A stretch of DNA of 64,000 bases from CAZJVD01 sp964549505. GTDB taxonomy: Bacteria; Bdellovibrionota; UBA1018; CAZJVD01. The position numbers were made by a program, and so were the translations under genes. Positions 43,915 through 52,066 of this stretch are shown here, piece by piece. The stretch lies in assembly GCA_964549505.1 (NCBI GenBank), contig CAZJVD010000003.1, positions 62,001 through 126,000 of the forward strand. The letters run 5' to 3'. Positions within the stretch are counted from its first letter, which is position 1; each line of letters starts with the position of its first letter. The notes below the pieces were generated by a model. The model worked only from the letters and a program-made list of their open reading frames with translations. It did no database searches and was not told the origin of the DNA.

Positions 43915-44595
43915 GTGTACGTGCAACCGCGCTGGAAAAACCTGTATTTTTCGATCCCAGCATTCGTGCTTGCGACGGTCTCGTTCAGTGTGGGCCGTTC
44001 TTCCTGGGCCGGCGGCTGGTACTATGAGTTCGGTGGCGGCGGCGCTCTTGTCAATCAAGCCCAAGGGTTTTTTGGAACCCGCGTTCCAAGTGCCCCCCGC
44101 ATGGGCTATGGACTGAACCTACTCGTCGCCAAGAATTTAGCGCGTGAGGGTCAGGAAGCGCTTCTTCAGATTCATCTAGGTCTCAGACAAACTTACATTT
44201 CGGCATCACGCGACCAGATCACCTATGCGTACACACCGACTTATGCGTTCTTTCGACTCGAAAGCCCGAGATTTTACTTTGGCGGCGGAGCGACGCCCAT
44301 TGTCTTTCGTCAGATTTCGACACCGCAAGTGGGTGGAGCTTTTGCGCTGGCGCCCGGAGCGATCGCTCTCGAGGGGGAGTTTGGACTTCTATGGCGGGTG
44401 GTGCCTTTTTTTCACATCGCACTCGAAAGCTCGGCCCACTTTGTCCAGTCGGGCGGCGGATTAAGCCCGAAGCCGGCACTCCTGGGTGGCATTCAGTTTC
44501 GTATCTTCATGACATCGGATCTTCCCGAAGGACGATCACGTACAAAGTACGATGGGTGGCGCTACCCGTTTGGTCTTGAACTTTTTGGTGATTAG
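43915..44595 (+). CDS. Exported hypothetical protein, possibly an outer-membrane barrel
   Basis: A 226-residue protein with a signal peptide (SIPAFVLATVSFSVGRSSWAG) after a short basic start. The mature part is rich in Gly, aromatic residues and alternating hydrophobic strands (WYYEFGGGGALVN, FYFGGGATPIVF, PALLGGIQFRIF), as in small outer-membrane barrels. No family is recognised. It begins at a GTG (43915 or 43921, uncertain) 17 bases after prpC. Its stop TAG is part of a 16-base copy of the mobile element's end. Confidence 0.6.
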   Translation: MYVQPRWKNLYFSIPAFVLATVSFSVGRSSWAGGWYYEFGGGGALVNQAQGFFGTRVPSAPRMGYGLNLLVAKNLAREGQEALLQIHLGLRQTYISASRDQITYAYTPTYAFFRLESPRFYFGGGATPIVFRQISTPQVGGAFALAPGAIALEGEFGLLWRVVPFFHIALESSAHFVQSGGGLSPKPALLGGIQFRIFMTSDLPEGRSRTKYDGWRYPFGLELFGD

Positions 44596-44608
44596 GGCGT
44601 GTCCTCAT
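44593..44608 (+). repeat. Solo copy of the element's terminal repeat
   Basis: TAGGGCGTGTCCTCAT is identical to the first 16 bases of the terminal repeat at 37843-37869. The TAG is again the stop codon of the upstream gene. No second end or internal hairpin follows, so this looks like a remnant or a site left after partial loss. Confidence 0.55.
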
Positions 44609-44616
44609 CGAAGCGC

Positions 44617-46278
44617 TTAAGCGACTTCGCCGCCGTCGGAACTCGACGAATCGTCAGAATCAGCGACTGTCAGACCAGCTGGATCACCCATGCCGCCTGC
44701 GATCGCATCCACGCGACCAGCGAGAATCTTACGTTTATCCAGGCCGTACTTTTCGACCTTCATAATAAGACCCGCACGCGAAATACCGAGCTCTTTTGCG
44801 AGCCGCGACTTATTCCACTTCGTGCGCCGAAGACCTTCGCGAATCATGGTGCGCTCGAGTTCTTCGAGAGCGTCTTTGAGTTTTCCTGATACGCGCACGC
44901 CTTGAACCTTAGCATTCGCACCAAAGTCACGAATACGAGGCGAAAGCATGTCGGCAGTAATGCGCACTTCATCGCCTGAAAGCACGATCAAGCGCTCGAT
45001 TTCGTTCTCAAGTTCTCGAATATTACCCGGCCAAGGGTAATCAAAAATCTTTTCCATTGTTCGTTTTGCGAGCTGTTTGAGAGGAAGGTTCTTCTCTTTG
45101 CAACCCTTCTGAACAAAGTGGTCGATCAAGATCGGAATGTCCTCTTTGCGATCGCGCATAGGCGGGACCAACACATTGATCACGTTGATACGATAATAGA
45201 GATCCTCGCGGAATGCGTTCTCTTCGACCATTCCCTTCAGATCTCGGTTCGTCGCTGCCAGCACCCGAACGTCGACTTTGCGAAGTTCCGTGCTTCCGAC
45301 GGGAGTCAGCGTTCCTTCCTGTAACACGCGCAGCAGTTTGACCTGCATTGCGAGCGACATGTCGCCGATTTCGTCTAAGAACAGCGTGCCCCCACTTGCC
45401 GCTTCAAGAAGACCTTTCTTGTCGCGGACAGCCCCCGTAAATGCCCCTTTAACATGTCCGAACAGCTCGCTATCCAACAGGTTCTCGTTGAATGCGGAGC
45501 AGTTCACAGTTACAAACGGACGGTCTTTGCGGAGAGAGTTGTAGTGAAGAGCGCGTGCGATGAGCTCCTTACCAGTTCCGTTTTCACCTTGAATCAAAAT
45601 TGTAGAATCTGAATTCTTGATCTTATCGAGAAGCCCATAGATCTGTTGCATCGGCTTGGATTTACCGATCATTTGATCGTAACTGTAACGTGTGCCCAGC
45701 TGGCTGTTGAGTGCGTCGATGCGAGCTTCACGTTTCGTGATCTCGGTATGAAACGCAACGATTTCTTGCGCCACAAGGTCGACGAGTTCCAAAAAGTAAC
45801 TCACAACGTGCGAATCAATTGCTTTGAGACGATGAGCTGCCTGCTCGAAAAGATCGCCTTCGACACCCAACGCTTCGAGCTGCTTACGAGCCGACTGAAT
45901 CTCTGTTTCATTCAGTGCACGTTCGATCGTACTGTAGGCGTAAACGCTGCCCAAGAAGTCGCCGTCAATCATGATCGGCGAAACAACGGCGCGCTCAACA
46001 CCACAAGGGCCCATGAGCTGGAGTTGGCCTTTCCCAGATTCAAAAACTTTTTCGTTCGCCCGCACCATGGCGTCGAGCAAGAGTTTGCGGCCGGCTTCCT
46101 TCGGAAGCAGGGTCGCACAAAGAGGGTTGCGAAATTCTCGCTGACGATCGAGCGGATCGTAATTTTTCACGTTGCCGCGTTCGTCTAAGAAAAAAATCTC
46201 CGTACTGAACCACTGTCCGAGGACTTGTTCGAGTTTACGGATAACGTGTATATGCTTGAGCTCTTCCCAATTGATCAT
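44617..46278 (-). CDS. Sigma-54-dependent transcriptional activator with PocR-like sensor domain
   Basis: A 553-residue bacterial enhancer-binding protein. The N-terminal sensor (about 1-165) begins INWEELKHIHVIRKLEQVLGQ and contains two Cys (about C54 and C92), as in PocR-type ligand domains. The AAA+ core has Walker A GENGTGKE (231-238), the sigma-54 contact loop GAFTGA (278-283) and GGTLFLDEIGDM. A Fis-type HTH (KSRLAKELGISRAGLIMKVEKYG) is followed by a 40-residue acidic tail. I start at the ATG at 46278, which has AAGGG five bases upstream; an in-frame GTG at 46296 lacks this. It is convergent with the prp cluster. Confidence 0.93.
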   Translation of the reverse strand: MINWEELKHIHVIRKLEQVLGQWFSTEIFFLDERGNVKNYDPLDRQREFRNPLCATLLPKEAGRKLLLDAMVRANEKVFESGKGQLQLMGPCGVERAVVSPIMIDGDFLGSVYAYSTIERALNETEIQSARKQLEALGVEGDLFEQAAHRLKAIDSHVVSYFLELVDLVAQEIVAFHTEITKREARIDALNSQLGTRYSYDQMIGKSKPMQQIYGLLDKIKNSDSTILIQGENGTGKELIARALHYNSLRKDRPFVTVNCSAFNENLLDSELFGHVKGAFTGAVRDKKGLLEAASGGTLFLDEIGDMSLAMQVKLLRVLQEGTLTPVGSTELRKVDVRVLAATNRDLKGMVEENAFREDLYYRINVINVLVPPMRDRKEDIPILIDHFVQKGCKEKNLPLKQLAKRTMEKIFDYPWPGNIRELENEIERLIVLSGDEVRITADMLSPRIRDFGANAKVQGVRVSGKLKDALEELERTMIREGLRRTKWNKSRLAKELGISRAGLIMKVEKYGLDKRKILAGRVDAIAGGMGDPAGLTVADSDDSSSSDGGEVA

Positions 46279-46494
46279 GAAACCCTTCCCCTTCACACCC
46301 GATATTTCATACTATATTAGTCAACTTTTAACGAGGAGTCTAGTTTTTTGACATAAGGTGTTAGGAATCCGGCAGGTCGCGGGTCATGCTTAGTTTTATC
46401 GTTTAAACTCAATATGTTACACGCTACACTTAATAAGTTTAACACCGAGATTAACACTTGTTCCCCCACCCAGGGCACGATAAAACGCTGAGAA
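46279..46494. other. Divergent intergenic region between the sigma-54 activator and the cysteine desulfurase
   Basis: About 216 bases with no gene. Possible elements are a TTGACA (around 46349) without a clear -10 partner, and TACACT (46425-46430) with a weak TTTAAA (46402-46407) upstream on the plus strand as a promoter for the desulfurase. No sigma-54 -24/-12 pair is seen. Confidence 0.3.
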
Positions 46495-47742
46495 ATGAGT
46501 CATTCGCCGACCAGAAGTGTCTATTTTGACTACGCTGCCACGACCCCTGTTTCCAGTGCCGCCTTTGAAGTTTTGCGAGCCTTTTCAACGGAGAGTTTCG
46601 CAAACCCCGCTTCGCAGCATCGTGACGGCCAACGAGCCTCTGAAACAATCACAGATGCTCGAAAGTTCTTTGCCGATTATTTCGGAACCTCGGGTTCGCA
46701 AATCGTCTTCACGAGCGGCGGAACAGAAGCCAATAACTTTGCATTGTACGGAACAGCTCTCGCGGCGCTCGCAGCCGGTTCGACGAAGAAGCGTATTCTT
46801 GTTTCTGCCATTGAACACCCTGCGGTTCGCGACTGTGCCCGCTCACTTTCGGAACTCGGTTTTGACGTCCAATCGATACCTGTCGACCGCAATGGACAGA
46901 TAAAACGCGAAAGCTTTCAGAAACTGCTCACGGCAGAAACGCTCATCGTCAGCATCATGCGAGTGAACAATGTCATGGGTGCGATCAACGACGTCGAAGC
47001 GATCGCGCGCGAAGCGAAGTCTCGATTTCCTGATCTCATTTTCCACTCGGACGCTGTTCAGGCTTTTGGAAAGGTATCCGTACCGAGGTCACCAAGCTCC
47101 GTCGACCTTCTCAGTCTTTCGGCCCACAAGATTCACGGCCCTAAAGGAATCGGAGCACTCGTGGTGCTCAATCCGACACTGGTACAAGAGGGTCGCCTTC
47201 GTCCCCTCCTCTGGGGCGGCGGCCAGGAAGCTGGCCTTCGTTCGGGTACACAGAGTCCAGGTCTCATCGGCGCTTTTGCTGAAGCAGCCCGGGAGGTCAC
47301 TCGACGCCTTCAAGAAAACTTCGATATCGTGGCCAGTTTTCGCAAACATCTCGAACAAAGCCTCGTATCCCGAGGTGTGGCGGACGCTGTTCAATACAAT
47401 TCACCCCCCTCCGCGTCGCCTTATGTCTGCAACCTCACGCTTCGCGGTCACACGGGTGCTGAGGTCGTACGAGAACTTTCGAATACGGGGATCTGCGTGA
47501 GCGCCGGTTCGGCCTGCTGTTCTACTAAGAAAGAACCTGATCCTGTGCTGACAGCGATGGGACTACCGCCGGCGCGAACACTTCATGGTGTGCGCATCAG
47601 CCTTGCTCCCGAAGTCACTCTCGACGAACTCGAACAGTTGGCCGATGCACTTACTGCGGTGGTTTCGTCTGCTCGATTAAAAACCGACGGACCTCAGCAT
47701 TACTCCAGTCCTGTGGTCCCACCCATTTCATTAGGACTTTAA
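46495..47742 (+). CDS. Cysteine desulfurase (IscS/NifS family)
   Basis: PLP enzyme that takes sulfur from cysteine for Fe-S clusters, tRNA thiolation or other uses. In the 415-residue protein the PLP lysine is K212 in SAHKIHGPKG, H108 stacks on PLP in IEHPAV, and the sulfur-carrying cysteine is C341 in SAGSACCS. Other Isc or Suf genes are absent nearby, so it may be a secondary or MnmA-linked copy. Its last 92 bases overlap the convergent TlpA-like gene, giving an extended C-terminal tail. Confidence 0.93.
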   Translation: MSHSPTRSVYFDYAATTPVSSAAFEVLRAFSTESFANPASQHRDGQRASETITDARKFFADYFGTSGSQIVFTSGGTEANNFALYGTALAALAAGSTKKRILVSAIEHPAVRDCARSLSELGFDVQSIPVDRNGQIKRESFQKLLTAETLIVSIMRVNNVMGAINDVEAIAREAKSRFPDLIFHSDAVQAFGKVSVPRSPSSVDLLSLSAHKIHGPKGIGALVVLNPTLVQEGRLRPLLWGGGQEAGLRSGTQSPGLIGAFAEAAREVTRRLQENFDIVASFRKHLEQSLVSRGVADAVQYNSPPSASPYVCNLTLRGHTGAEVVRELSNTGICVSAGSACCSTKKEPDPVLTAMGLPPARTLHGVRISLAPEVTLDELEQLADALTAVVSSARLKTDGPQHYSSPVVPPISLGL

Positions 47743-48172
47743 GATCCGTTCCGACTAAGTAACTCTCAGGATATTGATAGGATCCGTAGAGCTCAGCGGA
47801 TTTCAGCGTAGGATCCAGAACCACGACAAAATTCTCAGGTAGTTTTGTAGGAAGCACCGACTTTGCCAGCTTCCAGTCGCGATCCAGCGATACCGCTAGT
47901 ACCGTGAACCCTTTTTCTCTAAGCTCGTGTGCGGCCTTCACCAAAACGGGGATTTCCTCAACACACGGTTCGCACCAGCTCGCCCAAAAGTGCAGCAATG
48001 TTGTTCGCGGTAACGGCGCCCTGAAATCGACCATCGCGCCCGACTCTTGCGGTAACGAAAAGCTCGCTGCTCGGAATTCTCCGCCGCGTTGGCAACCCGA
48101 CGCGAAGAGCGCCAGGACACTGACTATAAAAAACACGAATAAAACGAAGGACTTACTAAGATTCTCGGTCAT
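47651..48172 (-). CDS. TlpA/ResA-like thioredoxin-fold lipoprotein
   Basis: A 173-residue envelope thiol oxidoreductase. The N terminus is a lipoprotein signal (about 8-26) with lipobox FASGC (C27). The thioredoxin active site is WASWCEPC (C67, C70), followed by the usual LLHFWASW context and TlpA-like sequence (VLAVSLDRDW, then PESYLVGTDLKVLMKW). It probably serves cytochrome c maturation or reduction of periplasmic proteins. I start at the ATG at 48172; the open frame upstream has no lipobox-compatible start. It overlaps the desulfurase gene tail to tail by 92 bases. Confidence 0.85.
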   Translation of the reverse strand: MTENLSKSFVLFVFFIVSVLALFASGCQRGGEFRAASFSLPQESGAMVDFRAPLPRTTLLHFWASWCEPCVEEIPVLVKAAHELREKGFTVLAVSLDRDWKLAKSVLPTKLPENFVVVLDPTLKSAELYGSYQYPESYLVGTDLKVLMKWVGPQDWSNAEVRRFLIEQTKPPQ

Positions 48173-48252
48173 GAGTGATATCGCAGTCGGCGTCAAAATC
48201 CCTTTGTTTTCAGGATCATAACAAAAACAGGTTCTTCCTGCCGAAAGTTCAC

Positions 48253-48258
48253 TATAAT
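48253..48258 (+). promoter_or_regulatory. Candidate -10 element for the HNH nuclease gene
   Basis: A perfect TATAAT lies 19 bases before the ATG at 48278, so the leader would be about 13 bases. The -35 region is poor. A palindrome GGACGTCC lies between it and the start codon. Confidence 0.4.
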
Positions 48259-48277
48259 TAGAGTTAGGACGTCCGCT

Positions 48278-48838
48278 ATGGCCGCAAACGCTCTGGTCCT
48301 CAACGCTAGTTACGAACCGATTCATGTCATCTCTTGGCAGAAAGCGATCCAGCTCCTTTTTCAGGGCAAGGTCGAAGTGCTTGAAGAGTCCGAACGCGAG
48401 GTTCGCAGCGTGCGCATCACGATTCGCGTTCCATCCGTCTTGAGACTCTTGAAATACATTCCTATCGGTCGCAAACACCAAGTGATTCGTTTTTCACGCG
48501 CCAATGTCTTTTTGCGCGATAGTCACCATTGCCAATACTGTGGCCGCAAATTTTCACGCAATCAGCTCACGTTGGATCACGTCATTCCTGTCGTCAAAGG
48601 CGGCAAAAAGAACTGGAACAATATTGTCACGAGCTGTCGCAAGTGCAACCAGCGCAAGAGTTGTCACACTCCAGGCGAGTGTGGAATGAAGCTGATTCGC
48701 AAACCGTACGAGCCCATTTGGCTTCCTAAAAGCCATCTGACGTTTGGCCCAACGACGATCCCAATACTCTGGAAGCCGTATCTCAAGCTCGAAGTTGACA
48801 TTCAGTTCAAACCAGCTGACGCTTCCGAAGACGATTGA
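48278..48838 (+). CDS. HNH endonuclease-domain protein
   Basis: A 186-residue protein with an N-terminal segment (NASYEPIHVISWQKAIQLLF) common to a widespread stand-alone HNH family, and a zinc-bound HNH core. C85 and C88 in CQYCGR pair with C120 and C123 in CRKCN, the metal/catalytic histidine is in LDHVIPVVKGG (D100, H101), and W113 with N114/N115 completes the motif. It may cut DNA, but this family is chromosomal and its substrate is not settled. The next gene starts at a TTG overlapping its stop. Confidence 0.87.
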   Translation: MAANALVLNASYEPIHVISWQKAIQLLFQGKVEVLEESEREVRSVRITIRVPSVLRLLKYIPIGRKHQVIRFSRANVFLRDSHHCQYCGRKFSRNQLTLDHVIPVVKGGKKNWNNIVTSCRKCNQRKSCHTPGECGMKLIRKPYEPIWLPKSHLTFGPTTIPILWKPYLKLEVDIQFKPADASEDD

Positions 48839-49329
48839 CCTCTCAAGCTTCACCTATAACGGAGTCTGTCTCGCCACAACAGGCCACGCAACTGCCCCCT
48901 TGGGTTGCTGAGCTTGTTTTTCTACTGTTTCGAAACAGTCTGTCCTCAGAACGCCTTGTTTTAAAGCTTCAGAAACAGTGGACAAAGACGGTGCAAGCTC
49001 GTGACTGGGGTTCGTATCAGAATGAGGTTCTCCTGCAGCTTTGCACTCGGACTCTTCTGAAGGCCGAATCGCGCTACGGTTTTCAGATCCGTCCTTCAAC
49101 ACAGTTCCAGTTTGATGTGCACCTCGATCCTGAAGGTCGCCTCAATCACTTCGACGTCTACTTTCATCGCCTCGGTTTTCGCGATCGCCTTTTACTTCTT
49201 CTCCATGATCGTTTCGGATTCGATTTTGGAATGATTGGATCGGCTCTTAATACAAGTCCATCGTCGCTCAAGGTCGCCCGACGATTAGCGCTGGCCCGTT
49301 TGGAACAGTGGATCTGGGAGCCGCGATAG
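48835..49329 (+). CDS. Putative sigma-factor-like HTH protein
   Basis: A 164-residue protein. The C-terminal third (GFRDRLLLLLHDRFGFDFGMIGSA, then SPSSLKVARRLALARL) resembles sigma-70 region 4. A conventional region 2 is hard to see in the first 100 residues, so it may be a divergent ECF factor or a DNA-binding protein derived from one. It starts at a TTG overlapping the HNH stop (TTGA). A zinc-finger anti-sigma-like protein follows after 14 bases, which supports the sigma-factor reading. Confidence 0.6.
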   Translation: MTSQASPITESVSPQQATQLPPWVAELVFLLFRNSLSSERLVLKLQKQWTKTVQARDWGSYQNEVLLQLCTRTLLKAESRYGFQIRPSTQFQFDVHLDPEGRLNHFDVYFHRLGFRDRLLLLLHDRFGFDFGMIGSALNTSPSSLKVARRLALARLEQWIWEPR

Positions 49330-49343
49330 TCGAAAGGGGCACG

Positions 49344-50123
49344 ATGCATTGTTTCGAGTGGAACACACATCTTTCGGATTTCTTAGACGGCACGATCGAA
49401 CCGGGGCACGCCGAACCTCTGCAGAGTCACCTGGCCGATTGTCATGATTGCCAAGAACGGGTTCATCGACATCAAGTGCTTGTTTCAGCGCTTCGCAACC
49501 AAACCGTGTATGTCTCGGCCACCGATGCAGGACATTCGTCGAAAACCAAAGCTTGGCGGCGAACGTGGATTCGCACACGCGAATGGTGGATCGCTCGCCC
49601 CTGGCTCATTCGTAACTTCGCCGAAGGTGCCGCGCTTGCGGTCTCACTCGTATTGCTTTTTGCGTGGACCCCAAAGATCAAGGTTCTTTACGACCAGTAT
49701 CTAGAGCGTAAGTTTCACGATTCCAATCCAGGCGTCCTCGCCCCCGAATCCGCATCCGAGAACCCGCTTCCTTCACAAACACCGGAAACAGCATCGACGA
49801 CCACCGATGAGCTCGATGTCCCCGCTCTTCCAGACAAAGTGGGCGAAGGTGAAATCTGGCGAATCAACATCACGACCGAATCGTTGGCCGATCTCAAACA
49901 AGATGTGCGGAGTGTCCTTCATGGGGCTTCCGGCCTCGAAGAGAATGCCGTTCCTGGCGGTATCCAGTTCAGCATGGTTCTACCGAAGGAAAACGTCCTC
50001 GACGTGACGAAACGTCTCGAAGGCCTTTCGCGTGGCAAAAAATTTTCTTGGTTTAAAAGCCCCTACCGCAAGGAACTAGCGGCTGGAAAAACACGCGTTG
50101 TCGTTTGGATCACAGAACTTTAG
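49344..50123 (+). CDS. Zinc-finger anti-sigma-like membrane protein
   Basis: A 259-residue protein with the ZAS pattern in its first 40 residues: SDFLDGTIEPGHAEPLQSHL, then H29, C33 and C36 (HLADCHDC). One transmembrane helix lies at about 92-109 (FAEGAALAVSLVLLFAW), followed by a Ser/Thr/Pro linker and a C-terminal periplasmic domain ending VVVWITEL. It should hold the upstream sigma-like protein at the membrane until a signal arrives. I choose the ATG at 49344 with AAAGGGG five bases upstream over an earlier in-frame TTG. Confidence 0.75.
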   Translation: MHCFEWNTHLSDFLDGTIEPGHAEPLQSHLADCHDCQERVHRHQVLVSALRNQTVYVSATDAGHSSKTKAWRRTWIRTREWWIARPWLIRNFAEGAALAVSLVLLFAWTPKIKVLYDQYLERKFHDSNPGVLAPESASENPLPSQTPETASTTTDELDVPALPDKVGEGEIWRINITTESLADLKQDVRSVLHGASGLEENAVPGGIQFSMVLPKENVLDVTKRLEGLSRGKKFSWFKSPYRKELAAGKTRVVVWITEL

Positions 50124-50147
50124 TAGAGCTGGTTTCTAACTACGACA

Positions 50148-51302
50148 TCACCATTTATCGATAACTTTGTCTTGGAGCTCTTGCGGAGAAATCCGCGTGT
50201 GAACACGGCCTTCACCGACACGCGGTAGCTGAATCCGCGTCTGTCCCGACGGGCGTGTCGCGGCCGGTGCCCGCGCGCTCACATCAAAATTCTGTTCGGA
50301 AACGCCGGGCGAAGCTGTCGGAAGGACCTTTCCACTCGTACGCGTTGCAAGCTGCAACGTTCCTTCGTCTTCATAGTTAATACCCGTCGGATCGCGATCT
50401 TTGTTAGCCGACTCGACCATTCGGTCGCGAGCGGCCTGAATCGCGTCCACCGACTTTTCCCCGATACCTCGGTCGTTAAACTTAAGAACCGGATTGTATG
50501 TAACCTGATCCGCAAGCAACTTGGCGGCTCGGCCGTTCAGCTCACTAGCTCGCTTTCCAATCTTCGCGCGGTACTCACGCTGAGCGATACTAAGACTCAC
50601 TGGATCCAACGTCGAAGCGTCCGGCAACCAGAGCGTGTCACCATTCTTAAGTTTTACTTCTGTAAACTTCATGTGCTCGTCAGGGGCTGGATCGCGCGGC
50701 AGGCTGTCGAGCCATTCCTGATATTCAATACTGATCAAGGACTCACGCTTCGGTCGGCGAGTCGCGGGATCGGTCTGTGCCATGCGATCGTGATAAGTAT
50801 CCTCGAGACTTTGGAGCGACTCGAACTGTGCACTCGGTGCTATTTTTTTAGCATCGCTGGGTCGTTCAAAAACATGCCGTCCGCCTTGCTTCGTGTCGAG
50901 CGCAGAAAGCCTGAGCTCCTGCGACCCAAGCTCGGACCGAATTCGGCGGAGCTCGTCGGCGCGCAGGTCTTTGTAACGTCCGAAACATGCATCGATTTCC
51001 TTACGGCTGGCGCGTACCGAAAGCTCCGTGTCCGTACAAAATGCACCAATCTCAGCCTGAATTTCGGCAACGGGTGCCTTGTCGTTTACCAGTCCCTCGA
51101 CGCGTTTGCGCTGTTCGACAATGAACATCGCTCGTTGGGACAGTTGCTCGACTGCATGCTCGCGCGAGCATCGAATACCGCACTCTTGGAAGTACTTTGT
51201 GTCCGTCCACGAAACGGTGTCGTCACCAATGGAGACAAACGACACGAGTGGCGCCAAAAGAAGAATCAGAAAAAGTAAGGCCGAAAAGATCGATTTCAAC
51301 AT
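50148..51302 (-). CDS. Exported hypothetical protein with coiled-coil regions
   Basis: A 384-residue protein with an N-terminal signal or anchor (MLKSIFSALLFLILLLAPLV). Long Glu/Arg/Ala-rich stretches (about 50-175 and 225-300) look helical, with several cysteines near the N terminus (ECGIRCSRE, then GAFCTDTE and DACFGRY). The Pro/Thr/Arg-rich end includes ATRPSGQTRIQLPR. No family is recognised. It is convergent with the anti-sigma gene and downstream of rplQ with 176 bases between; I see no strong terminator there, only a small hairpin CACCC/GGGTG (51427-51441). Confidence 0.6.
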   Translation of the reverse strand: MLKSIFSALLFLILLLAPLVSFVSIGDDTVSWTDTKYFQECGIRCSREHAVEQLSQRAMFIVEQRKRVEGLVNDKAPVAEIQAEIGAFCTDTELSVRASRKEIDACFGRYKDLRADELRRIRSELGSQELRLSALDTKQGGRHVFERPSDAKKIAPSAQFESLQSLEDTYHDRMAQTDPATRRPKRESLISIEYQEWLDSLPRDPAPDEHMKFTEVKLKNGDTLWLPDASTLDPVSLSIAQREYRAKIGKRASELNGRAAKLLADQVTYNPVLKFNDRGIGEKSVDAIQAARDRMVESANKDRDPTGINYEDEGTLQLATRTSGKVLPTASPGVSEQNFDVSARAPAATRPSGQTRIQLPRVGEGRVHTRISPQELQDKVIDKW

Positions 51303-51478
51303 GGGGACGTACCCAAAGTATGAGCAACCCGCAGGCCACCCAACCGTCGATCGGAACCGGCCAAAACTTGCCGATCTTTAAGGATTTTTCGAAGTTTCAG
51401 GGACGATCGACCGTCGAAACCTTAGTCACCCGACCAGGGTGTGTCACGATTATCAGCTTTACCCGAAACAGGAGAGGG

Positions 51479-52066
51479 TTACTCGCCGCCGCTTGATCCG
51501 CGCGAACCACCGCGAGGAGCCGTAGTCTTACCTGCAGGACCACCGCGCTTCGCTTTGGAGTCAGGCCTTGGCGAAGATGCGTCCGACTTCTTGCGTCCGC
51601 CGCCGAACATCTTCTTCACGCCTTTGAATGGATCCTTCACGGTGCTTTCAGTCTTCGAAGCTGCTTCGTCTGAAGCTGCTGTTTTCTTACGCTTACGATC
51701 CAATGCCGGATGATCGACCAGCTCGAGAACCGCCATTTGAGCCGCATCACCACGGCGAAGACCGCCGTACCGAAGAATACGTGTGTAACCACCGGCGCGA
51801 GCTTTGTAACGATCTGCAAGCGTGCCAAAGAGGCGTTCCACGGTCAGAGAGTCACGGGTGCGGTCAAAAGCAAGTCTGCGAGCATGCAGGTCACCACGTT
51901 TACCGAGCGTGATCAAACGCTCCGCTACGCGACGAGCTTCCTTTGCTTTCGGGAGCGTCGTGACGATCTGCTCTTTCTGTAAAAGCGCATTCGCTAAGTT
52001 GCGAAACAGCGCCTGGCGATGCCCGCTATTTCGAGAAAGTTTTCGACCGTCGACGCCGTGTCTCAC
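51479..52066 (-). CDS. rplQ: 50S ribosomal protein L17 with long C-terminal tail
   Basis: Large-subunit protein near the tunnel exit. The first 120 residues are standard L17 (MRHGVDGRKLSRNSGHRQALFRNLANALL, shown only in part: SGHRQALFRNLA), then about 75 residues rich in Lys, Ser, Gly and Ala (GGGRKKSD, GGSRGSSGGE). Usual L17 is about 120-140 residues, so the tail is an extension. It starts at a GTG overlapping the rpoA stop and is last in the alpha operon. Confidence 0.95.
   Translation of the reverse strand: MRHGVDGRKLSRNSGHRQALFRNLANALLQKEQIVTTLPKAKEARRVAERLITLGKRGDLHARRLAFDRTRDSLTVERLFGTLADRYKARAGGYTRILRYGGLRRGDAAQMAVLELVDHPALDRKRKKTAASDEAASKTESTVKDPFKGVKKMFGGGRKKSDASSPRPDSKAKRGGPAGKTTAPRGGSRGSSGGE

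Noticed and set aside
48835..50123. HNH, sigma-like and zinc-finger genes as an anti-phage defence system
   Set aside because: The HNH family is a common chromosomal one and the pair fits a sigma/anti-sigma module; there is no defence hallmark such as a methylase, helicase or mobile context.
51319..51496. Small plus-strand open frame of 59 codons between the coiled-coil protein and rplQ
   Set aside because: It overlaps the end of rplQ, has no ribosome site and no recognisable features; it is likely chance.
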